Shown: piece by piece, positions 36,286 through 47,411 of the stretch
How positions within the stretch are numbered: the stretch's first letter is position 1
Layout: each line of letters starts with the position of its first letter
Assembly (NCBI GenBank): GCA_010015655.1
Contig: ML976664.1
Location: 598,011-662,010 of the forward strand
Direction: 5' to 3'
DNA length: 64,000 nt
DNA from: Bimuria novae-zelandiae CBS 107.79
Taxonomy: Eukaryota > Ascomycota > Dothideomycetes > Pleosporales > Didymosphaeriaceae
The notes under the pieces: generated by a model
Seen by the model: the letters and a program-made list of their open reading frames with translations, nothing else
Told to the model about the DNA's origin: nothing
Database searches by the model: none
Program-made: the position numbers and the translations under genes

Positions 36286-37513
36286 GTGCTAACCATGCAT
36301 TTCGAATCATATCAACATTTGGACAGCATCATGGGTTCCACCACCAATACAGTCACTTTGAGGAAGCAACAGGCCGGCGTGGTCCGCGTCACTCCTACTC
36401 AGGAATCGAACCGCAATCTTCGAAAAGGAGTTTGGCAGCTAGCCCGGCTGCACACAAAGGAAGCATGGCTGTGCTGGTATCCAGCTGGTCTGTTCACCTG
36501 GTTTTCTACCAGGCTGAGTATGAGCTGACTGATCACAGTATGGGGGTTGTGCCTCTCAGCTGGCACACAAGATATACGCCTTGATATCCTGCAGATGGTG
36601 CGCATACTTTTTGGAATTTGGAGTAGCGTCACAGTCACACACTGCGCCTTTTGCACGTGGGAGTAAGAGGTGACCTGAAGGCAAGCATCTGCAGATTCAG
36701 CTGACAACTATTCCTAGTGACATCTGCGACGTCGAATTCGACAAGCAGGTCGAGCGCTGCAAAGTGCGTCCTCTGCCATCTGGTATGCTGACCGTCGGTG
36801 AAGCCTATGTTGCATTGCTTGCATGGTTGCCAGTGGTCCTTGGCGTGACATACCTTACCCTTGGAGAGGCCGGTGTATGGACCTTCGCCCCTGTGTGGAT
36901 TCTAAGCACCATATACCCCTTCATGAAGCGGGTGACTTCATTCCCTCAGATCGTGCTTGGTGCCATCATTGGTGCGGCCGTCTTCCCGGGGTGGGCTTCC
37001 GTCACGGGCGATTTTACCACGCTTAGCCAAGGATTACCCCTATTCTTTGCCACAGCAAGCTGGGTTGTGTACTTTGATCTTTTCTATGCCGAACAGGTAA
37101 GTTGCCGTTATCAGTTTCGATCAGTGTCTGACCAGGTCTTACTGCAGGATCGTCCGGACGACATCAAAGCTGGCGTCAAGTCCCTTGCCGTTCTTCTCGG
37201 AGAACACGTGCATATATTTTTGGCATTCTTGGGACTGCTCCAAGTTGGATTCTTCACTCTGACCGGACTGAGGGCGCAGATGTCCCCTGTCTTTTGGATT
37301 CTTGGCTTGGGTGTTTGGGCTGTCAATGTGGTCTGGCATGTAGCCTCGTTGGATCTCAAGGACCGCAAGTCGGGCGGCAGGATATTCAAGGCAAACATAA
37401 TGTTGGGTCTGTATATGACCGGCATCTCTGTTCTCGAGTTGGCCGTGTCGCGGCTCTCCGTCTCGGACCTGGGTCATATTGACCGCTTCCTGGTTGGCAT
37501 CCATGTTTCTTGA
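36286..37513 (+). CDS. UbiA-family aromatic prenyltransferase
   Basis: An integral-membrane enzyme that attaches a polyprenyl chain to an aromatic ring. Four exons with introns 36488-36559, 36663-36717 and 37097-37147 join in frame to 349 residues, a normal length for the family. The N-terminus has RLHTKEAWLCWYPA, matching the usual RL.KP.G..L.YWP start. The first Asp-rich motif reads DDICDVEFD, where NDxxD is usual, followed by QVERCKVRPLPSG. YPFMKR and the second Asp-rich motif DRPDDIKAGVKSLAVLLG follow; the last intron falls just before it. About eight hydrophobic segments are visible. The set of neighbours (decarboxylase, SDR, P450, acyltransferase) matches fungal meroterpenoid clusters in which the UbiA enzyme prenylates a toluquinol-type ring. 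The start at 36286 is in frame; 36331 is an alternative. Confidence 0.92.
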
Positions 37514-38186
37514 AAATCGTGGCGAACCATCTCCCAAGCCCAAAGCGATGCGCCGTAGCAGTTGCTCGAAGACGTATAGTTAGTTAGTCAGAATAGATGG
37601 GATGGAATTTGTTCATGAATGCAGAAGATATTTCTCGGCCGATAGAGCTTGATCACGTGCAACCCCGACATGAGCCTCACTAAACCAATGTGTATGTCGA
37701 TTGAATCCAACAGCTAATTAGGTAATCGTAGCGTGCATGTATTCATGTTCGATCATTTGGCAACCGGTCTGGAAAGTCAGCCTCAGTGACCACCGGCAGG
37801 ATGGACGGTTTCCGGTCACCGATTTCCACTAGCAACAGCATTGCCTTATGCACCATGCGCATATGAGGAACCAGGTGGTAGCGATGATTATGTGAGATAT
37901 TCAAGGTGTCATTCGGCGGCATGGAATGTGTAAGACACAGGTGCCTAGTGGAATGTTGCAAACGGGTGACACCTAGGACGCAAAGGGTGTTGACCGGCCG
38001 AGAGAAGAAGGGGTCCTTTAAGCGAACCCAATCGTTGCAGTTCGCCGGAAGATGGCAGGCTGACTTGCTTGGCAATGTTTGATTCTTTGCTTTATCTAGT
38101 GCGAGGCAAGTTGTTCTTCTCTGCGCTGTGCTTCCAAGAAACAAAGGACAGAACTACGCAGAACTTCCAAGCCAGCTATCTGCGTC
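37514..38186. promoter_or_regulatory. UbiA-MFS intergenic region
   Basis: 673 bp without a gene. It carries TCGGCCGA at 37635-37642 and the one-base variant CCGGCCGA at 37994-38001, the latter 186 bp before the MFS start. Confidence 0.5.
37635..37642. promoter_or_regulatory. TCGGCCGA palindrome
   Basis: Exact copy in the context TTCTCGGCCGATAG, between the UbiA stop and the MFS start. The flanks resemble those at 50799 and 53811. Confidence 0.5.
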
Positions 38187-39924
38187 ATGGAAACGCATGC
38201 CAATGAAATGGCCAACACGAAAGAGTTGAACGAGGGAGCTGTAGATACACCCAGCGAGGTTGCTTTGACCGGATCCGAAGTCGTTCCAATTTCGCTGTTC
38301 GCCCTTGTGTCGCTCATGGTGGGCATTAGCCTTGCTGCTTTCCTCGTCGCACTGGACCGGACGATCGTTGCCAATGCTATACCACACATCACCGACGAGT
38401 TCAATTCGCCAGACGATGCAGGATGGTATGGGTCTGCGGTAAATTCAACCCTCAGACGAGGATGATGTTGCCAGTGCTGACCATTCTTCCAGTACTTGCT
38501 AACAGCATGCGCTTTCCAACCGACATACGGCCGCATATTTGCACATTTTGATGTGCGATGGTCGTTTCTTGCCGCGTTATTTGTCTTCGAGATCGGCAGT
38601 CTGATTTGCGGCGTAGCACCTAGCTCGAACGTACTCATTGTCGGAAGAGCAATTGCAGGCGTTGGGTGTGCTGGAGTGTTCGCGGGATGTCTCGTCATTG
38701 TAGCCTTGACAACCCCACTAGCTGTCAGACCAGCATATATGGGCGCCGTTGGGTCGGTGTGAGTAGTCCATGAGACGATGTTCCATGCACAAATAGTTAA
38801 CGCATACGCATAGATTCGGTATTGGAGCTGTATGTGGACCGCTGCTTGGTGGTGTCCTGACGAGCAAGGCAACGTGGAGGTGGTGCTTTTATATAAACTT
38901 ACCCGTCGGAGCTCTAACGGCCATCCTACTTCTTCTGTTCTTTCACCCAACGAGATCGGATCGCGGGCGAGAAGGCAGCTTCGTGCATCGCTTCCTGCGG
39001 CTCGACCTCATCGGTAACTTCATCCTCATCGTGACGGTAGTGATGCTTCTGTTGGTCCTCCAATGGGGGGGCATCGACTACCGGTGGGGCAGCTCCAGGA
39101 TCATTGGCCTTCTCGTCGCGGCAGGAATCGGCTTTGTGGCCTTCGGGCTGTGGCAGTGGCAGAAAGGAGAGGAAGCTTTAACGCCGCTATACATCATAGC
39201 CAACCGTGGCGTCGCCGCCAGCATCGGTGTGATGTTCTTCCTCAGCGGGGCACTCCTTGTGCACACCTACTACCTACCGTACTGGTTCCAAGCGGTGCTC
39301 GGACGCACGCCTGTGCAGTCTGGTGTGGACCTGGCGCCCTACGTCGCTACCAACTTTGCCTTCTCCATGATTGCCGGCATCACCGTCAACAAAACCGGGT
39401 TCTTTGCACCTCCTGCCATTTTGGGCCCCATTGTGGCATGCATCGGCTGCGGCCTGCTCATAACGCTGCAAGTCGATACTAGTACCGCCACATGGGCCGG
39501 ATTCGAGGTTCTCACAGCTGCTGGCATGGGTATGGCCATGCAGCAGCCGATCATCGCGGTACAAGCAATACTCGAGCCCGCTGTAGTCTCCATCGGCAGT
39601 GCCATAGTGCTGTTCGCCCAGGGCCTATCCGGTGCCATATTTGTTTCGGTGGCCAACAACATCCTGCGAAACGATCTCGCGAAGAACCTGGTGGCATCGA
39701 AAATTCCTAATGTGAGCGATATTCTAGCCGCGGGCGCCACGGACGTGCGGCATCTTGTGCCAAAGGAATATGGGCCGCTGCTCGTTGAAGCTTACAACGA
39801 CGCATTATCGAAGGTGTTCATCATAGCCATTCCGTTTTGCGGCATAGCCCTGTTGTTCGCTTTTGCATTGCCATGGATAAGTCTGAAGGAGAAGCAAGCC
39901 CAGCGGGAGGAAATTGACGGATGA
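38187..39924 (+). CDS. MFS multidrug/toxin efflux transporter (DHA14-like)
   Basis: A plasma-membrane drug:H+ antiporter of 542 residues in three exons (introns 38439-38492 and 38759-38813; both splice in frame). The hydrophilic N-terminus is followed by [15 protein letters not shown], the usual first-helix motif of 14-helix fungal exporters. The motif-A region reads [12 protein letters not shown], and motif C is GPLLGG. At the C-terminus [16 protein letters not shown] matches this subfamily, which includes exporters of fungal secondary metabolites. Membrane segments are dense between residues 35 and 525. It lies between the prenyltransferase and the decarboxylase on the same strand. A pathway-specific exporter or self-protection pump is the natural reading. 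Confidence 0.92.
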
Positions 39925-40550
39925 GCGACATGTTAGAGGCCGCTAGCTGGCCACCTAGTTAGACGCCAGGGCGAGCCAGTTGCAACCTCACTTGAACACC
40001 AGCAATTATCATAGATTCTAGATAGGTATAGTAGCCAAAGTCACCCTAACATTAACTATTCAGAAATCAACTTGGCTTGAACATGTATCTAGTCTCTGTA
40101 TTGGCACAAGATACAGTCCCTCGAGACGCTGGTGGTTCTTTTCTCTGACACTAAAGAGCTCAACAATTTTATTCATCTCTCGTTTCCTTTGGGTAGATTT
40201 GTTCCCCAATTCCCGAGGTTGTTGACTCTTCACGTGATTACGATAGCGACACAGCCAAGAGAGCGGCCGCGTCAGCGACTTGCAAAATCGTTGGTCGGAC
40301 CAACCTGTTGATAGGGAATCCTACCGGACATCGCGATAGAATCCTGAGCATCAACTGTGCTCATTTCAGACAAATTGGGTACAGTGTAAGAAGCCATGTT
40401 TCGTCGTGCTGTCTCGGCCGAGCAAGAGCTAACCTCAACCTCGCGCTCCGACTGAGACCAGCCGGATGCCCGAGACACACCCATGAAGTGGATATGAATT
40501 GAAAAAGCACAATTATGACTGACAGTGAATAGACAGGCTTTCTAGCAAAC
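39925..40550. promoter_or_regulatory. Promoter region of the amidohydrolase gene
   Basis: 626 bp without a gene between the MFS stop and the amidohydrolase start. TCGGCCGA lies at 40414-40421, 130 bp before the start codon. Confidence 0.5.
40414..40421. promoter_or_regulatory. TCGGCCGA palindrome
   Basis: Exact copy in the context GTCTCGGCCGAGCA, 130 bp upstream of the amidohydrolase start. Confidence 0.6.
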
Positions 40551-41572
40551 ATGGAATCGATCACAGACTCAGCGCAGGGCATCGACGTCCACCACCATTT
40601 CATTCCAGAATGCTATGCCAAAGGTACGTCGATCATTGAAGGACAGTCGAACCTCTAAGCTCATTGAAAAAAGCACTCCATGATACCGGCGGCGATCCCT
40701 CCGGCTGGAAGCTCCCCGCGTGGTCGGTCGCGGCCTCCAAGAGCCTCATGCAAGCCCACAGCATCCGCACCAGCATCCTCTCCGTAACAGCACCAGGCTG
40801 CAGTATTCTCCAAGGCGGCCCAGCAGCCCAGCTCGCGCGAGCCATCAACGAAGAAGCCAGCGCCATCCGCAAAGCAGACCCCACCTCCTTCGGCTTCTTC
40901 GCCGCCCTCCCGCCCGTCGAGGACGACGCCCTCGCCGCAGTGACCGAGATCGAGCATGCGCTCGACGTCCTCGGCGCCGACGGCGTAACCCTGTACACAC
41001 GTTACGGACCAGGCCCCCGGTACCTAGGCCACGAGGACCTGCGGCCCGTGTGGGCGGCGCTCAATGCCCGCAAAGCAGTCGTATTCGTGCACCCTACGCA
41101 CGCCGCCGACACGCGCCTCGTCTCCCCGGCGCTACCCCAGCCCATCATCGACTACCCGCACGAGACGACCCGTGCCGCCGTCGACATGATCATCTCCGGC
41201 GTCGTCCGCGACTTCCCCGACGTCAAAGTCATTCTCTCGCACGCAGGCGGCTCGCTACCCTATCTCGCTACCCGCGCCGCCCATCTCCTCGCCGACACAG
41301 GCCTGACTCGCCTGAGCGCCGCCGAGTTTCTCGTGGATGCGAAAAAGTTCTACTTCGACACGGCGCTGTCGGGGAATGACTTGTCGCTGCCTTTGCTGCT
41401 GGACTTTGCGCCGCCCGGTCATGTGCTGTTTGGCTCGGATTTTCCGTATGCGCCGACGCCGACGATCCATACGCATACGGTGGCGGGATCGAAGGTGCTG
41501 GCGGAGAGAAAGGGTGAGAAGGGAACAGATCTCACTGCGAATGCTTTGCCACTGTTCCCGAGACTTAGATAG
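40551..41572 (+). CDS. Amidohydrolase-family aromatic acid decarboxylase (6-methylsalicylate decarboxylase-like)
   Basis: A metal-dependent decarboxylase of the ACMSD/amidohydrolase_2 family, 323 residues in two exons (intron 40624-40673). The N-terminal metal site is DVHHHFIP. Later metal and substrate ligands appear as VFVHPT (about residue 170), LSHAGGSLPYL and GSDFPYAPTPT. The segment ALHDTGGDPSGWKLP right after the intron strongly resembles 6-methylsalicylate decarboxylases of patulin- and yanuthone-type pathways, which make m-cresol. Together with the prenyltransferase this points to a cresol/toluquinol meroterpenoid. No 6-methylsalicylate synthase is encoded in the window, so the acid would have to come from another locus. 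Another ortho-hydroxybenzoic acid is a possible alternative substrate. Confidence 0.88.
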
Positions 41573-42035
41573 AGAGGATTTTTTCGTGCCCTGGGTAATT
41601 AGGGAAATTTACATGAAGTAATAGTACATGTTTTGAGTGCTTTTGAGGACAGTCGGCTTGTTTCAAATGTTCTCAAGTATTACGGTTTTAAAAATCAGCT
41701 GAACAGATGGCCAACCGTCGATCCAATTGGTCTTGGTTCCTTTCACATTCCCAACACGGTCTCTTCACTACCTTCGCGCAGGATCGATGTACCGGATCAC
41801 ATGATTCACCAGATGATACGGCCGCGCTGACGCATTGTTGTAAAATTTCCACCTCAAGTACTCAACCCGTCTATCTTTCTATGCGAAGCTTCTAAAAGCA
41901 TTTCCCAGCGACGATCACCCATCTTCGCAAAGCAAGAACTATCACCACAACCCAAATCTATTCCCAATCTACTGTCTAAACTTTACCCAGCCCAAATACC
42001 ACCTCACCCCCCAACCCCCGCTTTTGAAAAGCCCC
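41573..42035. other. No gene; between two convergent genes
   Basis: 462 bp between the amidohydrolase stop and the stop of the AflR-like gene. Terminator and 3'UTR material is expected; nothing specific is seen. Confidence 0.5.
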
Positions 42036-43602
42036 TCACCGCCCCACAACCTCCCTCAGCCTCTCCCCCAACCGCCTCACAATCATCCCCTTCACCTGCC
42101 CCTCGCCCCCTACCCCATCAACCCTCGCCCCAACAACAACAAGCACCCGCTCCAACCTCGCAAGCTGCACCCCCACCAACGCATCCACAACCCCCGCCCA
42201 CTCCCGCCGCGACTCTACCGCATACGCACCGACCGCTATCCCCCTCTTCCCCACGTCCTCGCCACACACAACCACGGGGCCATCCAAATCCATATGAAAC
42301 TCCTTATCCACTTCCATCTGCAAGTCTCTCTCCAAACTAAACTCGTGCTTCGCGCTGCTTCTGCCCCCCGCAGCACCCGTCCACTCCCCCAGCGCGCTCC
42401 GCACACGACACAGTGTACTCAACAACTCATCTGCCACCACGAGCGCGGAGATGGTCGCTGCAGAGCGGGCGCTGCATCGAGGACACCGGAGGACAGCTTC
42501 GTACGCCGTGAGCATGTTTTTCGCAGTTGCGAGTGCGGCTTCGAGGGCGGGCGGTGCAATGAGCGCGGGGAGCGGCGCGGCGTCCGAGAAGGCGGAGAGC
42601 GCGTGCTGGATGCAGGGGCAGCACGGGGGTGGCTGCGAAGTGGGAAGGGGAAGCGGCTTCGAGGGCTCGTCTAGGAGGGTGTTTTCGAAGTCGAGGTTTA
42701 GGTCTGGCGGGGTTGTTATGGACCAGGGGGTGTAGAGCGGGGCGGAGGGCGTGAGGTACGTTTCGAGGTCGAGGGAGTATGTGTCTGAGGGGGTGGAGGT
42801 GGTGTCGTACGGGTGTACTGCTTTCGCTGGTAAATAACCGTGCTTTACAGAAGGTATGTTTGTTTGTTTGTCTGTTGGTTGGGATAAGACTTACGCAGTG
42901 CCGGGACGCCATCGCTGGCATCAGTCTCCAGTGAGGAGAAGCCCGTCGCCCCCTCTCGCAGCATTAATTCCAGCTCCAACTCACCCCCGTCTATACCCAT
43001 GTCCATGCCGGGCGTCTCCTCAAATATCGATGTAAATTTGCACATGGCCTGTTCTTCGAGTTCAAGCGCAGAGGGAAAGCTCTCCCCGTTAACACTCTCA
43101 TCCGCAGAAGCGAGCGCATGAATCGGGCTCTCGAGCGCCTTGCTGCTCACGCTTTCCGCCTCCATCTCCCTCTCCCTCTCCCTCTCCCTCTCCCTCCCCC
43201 TCCTATCCCACGTCTCCCCACCTTTCTTTTTTCCCCCCAGTCTCGGACTCAAACTATCCTTCCTACTCCTACCCTCCCTAAACGCAGCAGCCGCCTTCCG
43301 CTTCGTCGGCGACCCCGGTTTCGAACCCGCTTTCTTCTCAGGATACGTGCACTCGTTGACTCCCTCGGATTGGCACCGCGCACACGCGGGGCGGTCCCCA
43401 CTGCAGCGAAGCTAAATCCCAACAGTCAGTTTAGACCCAGAACAAGAACAAGAAAAACCACACGCGAATTCGAAATTCAGGAATAAGAATAAGAATAACA
43501 ATAGGAGGTAGAACTTGCTTTTCGCCGCTTGCAATGCACACACGCTGCATGCTGGTACAACGCATCTCCCTTCTTCAACGGGCCCTTGCCCACATCCTCC
43601 AT
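42036..43602 (-). CDS. AflR-like Zn(II)2Cys6 transcription regulator
   Basis: A nuclear C6 zinc-cluster activator of 463 residues in three exons. The start at 43602 puts the zinc cluster near the N-terminus: ACVHCKRRK, then LRCSGDRPACARC, then a Cys in NECTYPEK. This gives C-x2-C-x6-C-x6-C-x2-C-x7-C. The first intron (43412-43518, 107 nt) splits the cluster and has GC-AG borders (GCAAGT donor); the second is 42827-42894. A basic linker contains an Arg-Glu run (about 43165-43200) from a CTCCCT microsatellite. The C-terminal half has PPCCPCIQHALSAF and later VLRCPRC, cysteines typical of AflR-family regulators of secondary-metabolite clusters. It is the best candidate for reading the TCGGCCGA sites. 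A variant CCGGCCGA lies 261 bp upstream (43863), which would allow self-regulation. Confidence 0.88.
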
Positions 43603-44923
43603 GCTCCCCCGTAGACGAAGCGTCGTGAACATGTTCAAATAAACGAAGCCTGTATTCGCACGACTCCCTTTTCCTTTTCCTTTTCTGTTTCCTTTGCACA
43701 GCAGACACTACAATATGAGCGAAAAGCATAGATAGCCACTGCCCTTCTTCAACCACACCGCTACGCCCGCTACGCCCGCCTGACCGACTTAACCGTACTA
43801 CCATACTGCTGTCCAACGCGTTACGTTACACGAAACGTCCAGCTGCGCGCGCACCTCGCTTACCGGCCGATAGACTACAGTACATGCACTCCAGCCAGGC
43901 AGGCTGACGTAGCCTGCAGTCCGCAGATCTAGACCGCCGCAAGGGCCGGGCGATACACGGACCTGGCGAACGGGTGGGAGCGGGCGCCACGTCGACGAGT
44001 GAGAAAAAACGTTCGGACGGTGCGGCCGCCGCCTGGGGCTTTTGCATGTGCGTGCTTCATCTATGCCGAGTATGTATCCCTCTATCTATCGACCCGCCCG
44101 CGCCCGAGCTAGGAAACACTATGCGGCCTTCCGCGCAGGGCGAAACCAACATCTGAGGGCACATCCATCGTCCTTGCGTCAAACATTTGCCTCTCCGTTT
44201 CTATGCAGCTAGTGGTTGACCCCTGCAGGTAGGTGGTAGAGGATACGGAGGCTTGCGAGTACTTTGGTGGTATTTTCGGTATCGTGATTATTCATACATA
44301 CATGTAAACGTCGACCCATTCGAGCCTGCACTCGAGTTTTTCATCGTAGATTGATAGGAATCTATCTATCTAGCCGCAGCTTAGCAAAAAACCACCCGTG
44401 CACCCTAGATATGCACCCTAGATATGCAGCCGTCCAATGTGTGCCAGAGTCTATAAATGAAAAAATCCATCACAAGAAACCAAAGAAAAGATCGTCTTGG
44501 ATAGTCTAGCGTGGTGAAAGGAAATCGTAATTTTTGGCGTAGCAAAGAGCAGGTGGCTGGCGGTGGTATAGGCCACCCACTAGGCGTGAGCGCCTTGCAG
44601 TGACTATATTTGGTGTCTGGAATATCGGCTATTGACCATCCTCAGACGAGTGAGACCAGTCTCGGGGAACAGATAATCTACGAAGTAGAGAGCCGAGCTG
44701 TTATTCGCCGACGCGACTGATGAATAAAGCATATGCCGATTGAGGAAAAAGACGTCACGCAAGCAGCGCGAATGGCGACATCTTGGTGTATGCATCACCC
44801 CACAGAATGGAAACATTTCGGACATACAGCAGGCGGAGACACGCCGGTACAGTACTGACAAACACAATACAGCTGTAAGCTGTCAGGATAAAGGTCGTAA
44901 GCTATGCTGAGTGAGACTGCGCT
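43603..44923. promoter_or_regulatory. Upstream region of the AflR-like gene
   Basis: 1.3 kb without a supported gene between the AflR-like start and the stop of the second regulator. CCGGCCGA is at 43863-43870. A 13-bp direct repeat (CACCCTAGATATG) lies at about 44400-44426. Confidence 0.5.
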
Positions 44924-47411
44924 TTAATTATCGGTTAAGCCTTCAAGCTGCAGGAAAGAAACTAGACCTCCATCCGTCCCGCCAAGGTCGAGGACACTCG
45001 CCTGGTCCTTTTGCCACTGACTGGTTTGGATATTTTGATCCAAGAAAGAAGAGCTAAAATCCGCGGAAAGCCAAGACTGGTCGGGGTGCCTAGGCAGGTT
45101 TTCCTTTAGCTCGTTCAGGATAGCCCAGAGATTGTGGCGTGACGATGATGACACGCCAGGAGGCTGTTGGGGCTGAGCCTGTTCGCTGCTGTAGCACATG
45201 TCGAGAACCTCTTCGGCGAAATGCTCAACGAGGTCTGCTTCAGCTGGTCCTGCTTCTGTTTGAAGGTAGGTAAGCAAGATAAGGGTCTCGTCCAGGGGCT
45301 GCAGTCGGCTCAGCAGGCTCCATTTGTATACTCCTGCAGCAGACCAACGAGTTAGGCGAAGGTAGGTTTGAGTATACTGGCAGCAAAGGCGCACAAGGCT
45401 GGATCCATCATGCTCAGTCAGCCTGCGGACAAAGGTATTGACTGGAAGAGGGGCACTTACGTTTTCCACAAGTTCGCCTGCCGCAGGCCGGTGAAATCGT
45501 GAAGGAAGCGCTTTTGCAGAAATATCAACGCTCTTAGGTAAAGCATGTGAAGGATAGAGCGAGCCCAGAAGTTGAAGACCGTGTCGCTGCCGGCGTCGTC
45601 CTTGTAGAGTGTGCTGTGGGTAGCAGGCCCTACGTTCGTCTGAACGGAAGACACTAAGCCCTTCTCAGGAATGCCCTTAGCCGGCAGACGCGCTGATATT
45701 GCGCGAATACGGCTATGAAGTGAGGAGAGCATGTCATTTAGCTCGATCAAATCTCGTTGGCTAGGCCGCTGGCGGTCGTAGGCACGCAGAACGATCTGGC
45801 GCATGGCAGAGGCGATTTCAGCACGACCAAGGGCAAACAGTAAGAAAGCCGACGATTTGGGCGTATTTTCGCCAACCAGCACGTTTTGATCGTCCAGGAA
45901 CTCGACAGGCATGCGCGTGTCTGACGATCCCTCGACGCGTGCAGCCTGCAGCTCGGTTCCTGCAGCCACCACGGATTGAATATCCAAGTCGACAAGGTGC
46001 CACCAGATGCGCCGTCCCAGCTCGCTCTTGACCGAACCAAGGCCCTTTCGCGATGCCTCACGATGCAGGCCGAGTTGTTGAGCAGCACGAATGCACGTGC
46101 CCACGATCTGTGCGGTCCGTAGCTGGTAGACATCCTCGCGGCCGAGGCCGCTCTGCACAATCAGCGCAGCGACGAGTGAGTCTAGAGTGGGTGCTTCAGG
46201 GAAGCTGGCTGCTTTCATGGCGCTTGAGAAGGCAGTGTAGAGGTGGTCACGGAAGGCAGGAGTGTCTGGTACCCTGGCGGACGCGGCCAGAGGCGTACCT
46301 GCCGCCGCTGCAGCCCCTGCATACATGGCACCCCATAAGAGGGCCAGGAAGCCGGTATCAGGGGCAGATAAAGTGGGTGGCACAATATTTTCCTGCTCGC
46401 CCAGCAGTTGTGCGCACAGCTGGCCGTACCGTTTCGCCAGCGTGGGGGCGTGGACGAGGGGCAGCAGCGGATGTACACAAATGAAGAAGCACTGTAGGAG
46501 GGCACCGCAGACGTGCTTTGACGGAAGCGTCATGTGGTCACTAGCATTCAGCGAGGACAAGCGGCACCGGTCGACGGAGCTCTCCACGCGTAGGATGCGT
46601 TCGTAGACGGTTTGCTGCAGACAAGTTAGCCAGCATACTATGGCGGGTGTAGAGGGATACTCGCATCGCGGCTGACCAGGGCCCAGAATGTACGCTCGAC
46701 GAAGAGCTTGGATCCGTCGTCCTGCGTGCTAACATAGCCTTCGAATGGCGAGCCTGGACGTGGCGGGGAGTCCCTGCGGTTGGGGAGGGGGTCGAGTCCA
46801 CAGCTGCCATCGAGCTGGAAGGGGTTGAGGGAAAGACTGGGGGTGGGGAGGCCAAAGTCGAAGTTGGAGTCGAAGTCGAAGTTGGAGTCGAAGTCGAAGT
46901 TGGAGTCGAAGTCGAAGTTGGAGTCGAAGTCGAAGTCGAAGTCGGGATCCAAACTCGGGGCATCCCACTGGTGAAATTCTAAGCCGAGTGATGGTGGCGG
47001 TGTCGTCCACGCCACCGCGGAAGGCTCAGGATCGGTGGCGGGAGAGGCGTTGTCGCCATGGGTCACATCAAGGGGCTCGTGTGCATCGTGTACATCATGT
47101 GCATCGTGTACATCGTGTACATCGTGGAGCTGGGGCTGGGGCTGGTGTTGGTGTTGGTGTTGGTGTGCATGTGGCAGGTCCCCCAACACCTTCCGCTTCT
47201 TGGTTGCAGCCTTCTCGCGATGCTCTGCCTCGCTCTCGTAGATGCATTCGGGTTCGCCCAGACGCACGCAGTTGGCGCAGGCGGGGCGCTGCTTCTCGCA
47301 CTTGATCTTCCGCCGCCGGCAAGCCAGGCAGCTCAGCGACGGCCTGTTGCGAACGATTTTTCGGAGAGCCATGGACGGTTGTGGTGGTGTAGTAACCGCC
47401 GGGCGGGGCAT
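44924..47411 (-). CDS. Zn(II)2Cys6 transcription factor with fungal_trans domain
   Basis: A nuclear regulator of about 795 residues in three exons (introns about 46615-46676 and 45423-45460, the second only 38 nt). The zinc cluster is CLACRRRKIKC, then RPACANCVRLGEPEC. It is followed by low-complexity parts: a His/Gln/Asp run (HDVHDAHDVHD) and four or more copies of a DFDSNF hexapeptide. The middle-homology part begins after FVERTFWAL and continues with YERILRVE and CFFICVHPLLPLVH, the usual start of the fungal transcription-factor domain. Helices rich in Leu and Arg follow (GLGREDVYQLRTAQIVG, LGLHREASRKGL). The start at 47411 is a choice; 47372 or 47528 are possible. It is the second C6 regulator inside the cluster and, unlike most neighbours, has no TCGGCCGA word upstream. 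Confidence 0.85.
46855..46950 (-). repeat. 18-bp tandem repeat inside the second C6 regulator
   Basis: About four to five units of GAAGTCGAAGTTGGAGTC (plus-strand reading) encode repeated DFDSNF on the minus strand. The units keep frame, so copy-number change would lengthen or shorten an acidic stretch without breaking the protein. Confidence 0.85.

Noticed and set aside
37514..38186. Gap searched for a small integral-membrane terpene cyclase such as MacJ
   Set aside because: No open frame or spliced exons with several hydrophobic segments could be found in this or other cluster gaps.
38096..38950. 284-codon minus-strand frame over the MFS gene
   Set aside because: It lies antisense to two MFS exons and both their introns; the plus-strand model has all MFS motifs.
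40720..41379. 219-codon Arg/Pro-rich plus-strand frame
   Set aside because: It is another frame of the amidohydrolase exon, whose own frame carries metal-site motifs and the correct intron.
42024..42674. 216-codon Pro-rich plus-strand frame
   Set aside because: It is antisense to the last exon of the AflR-like regulator.
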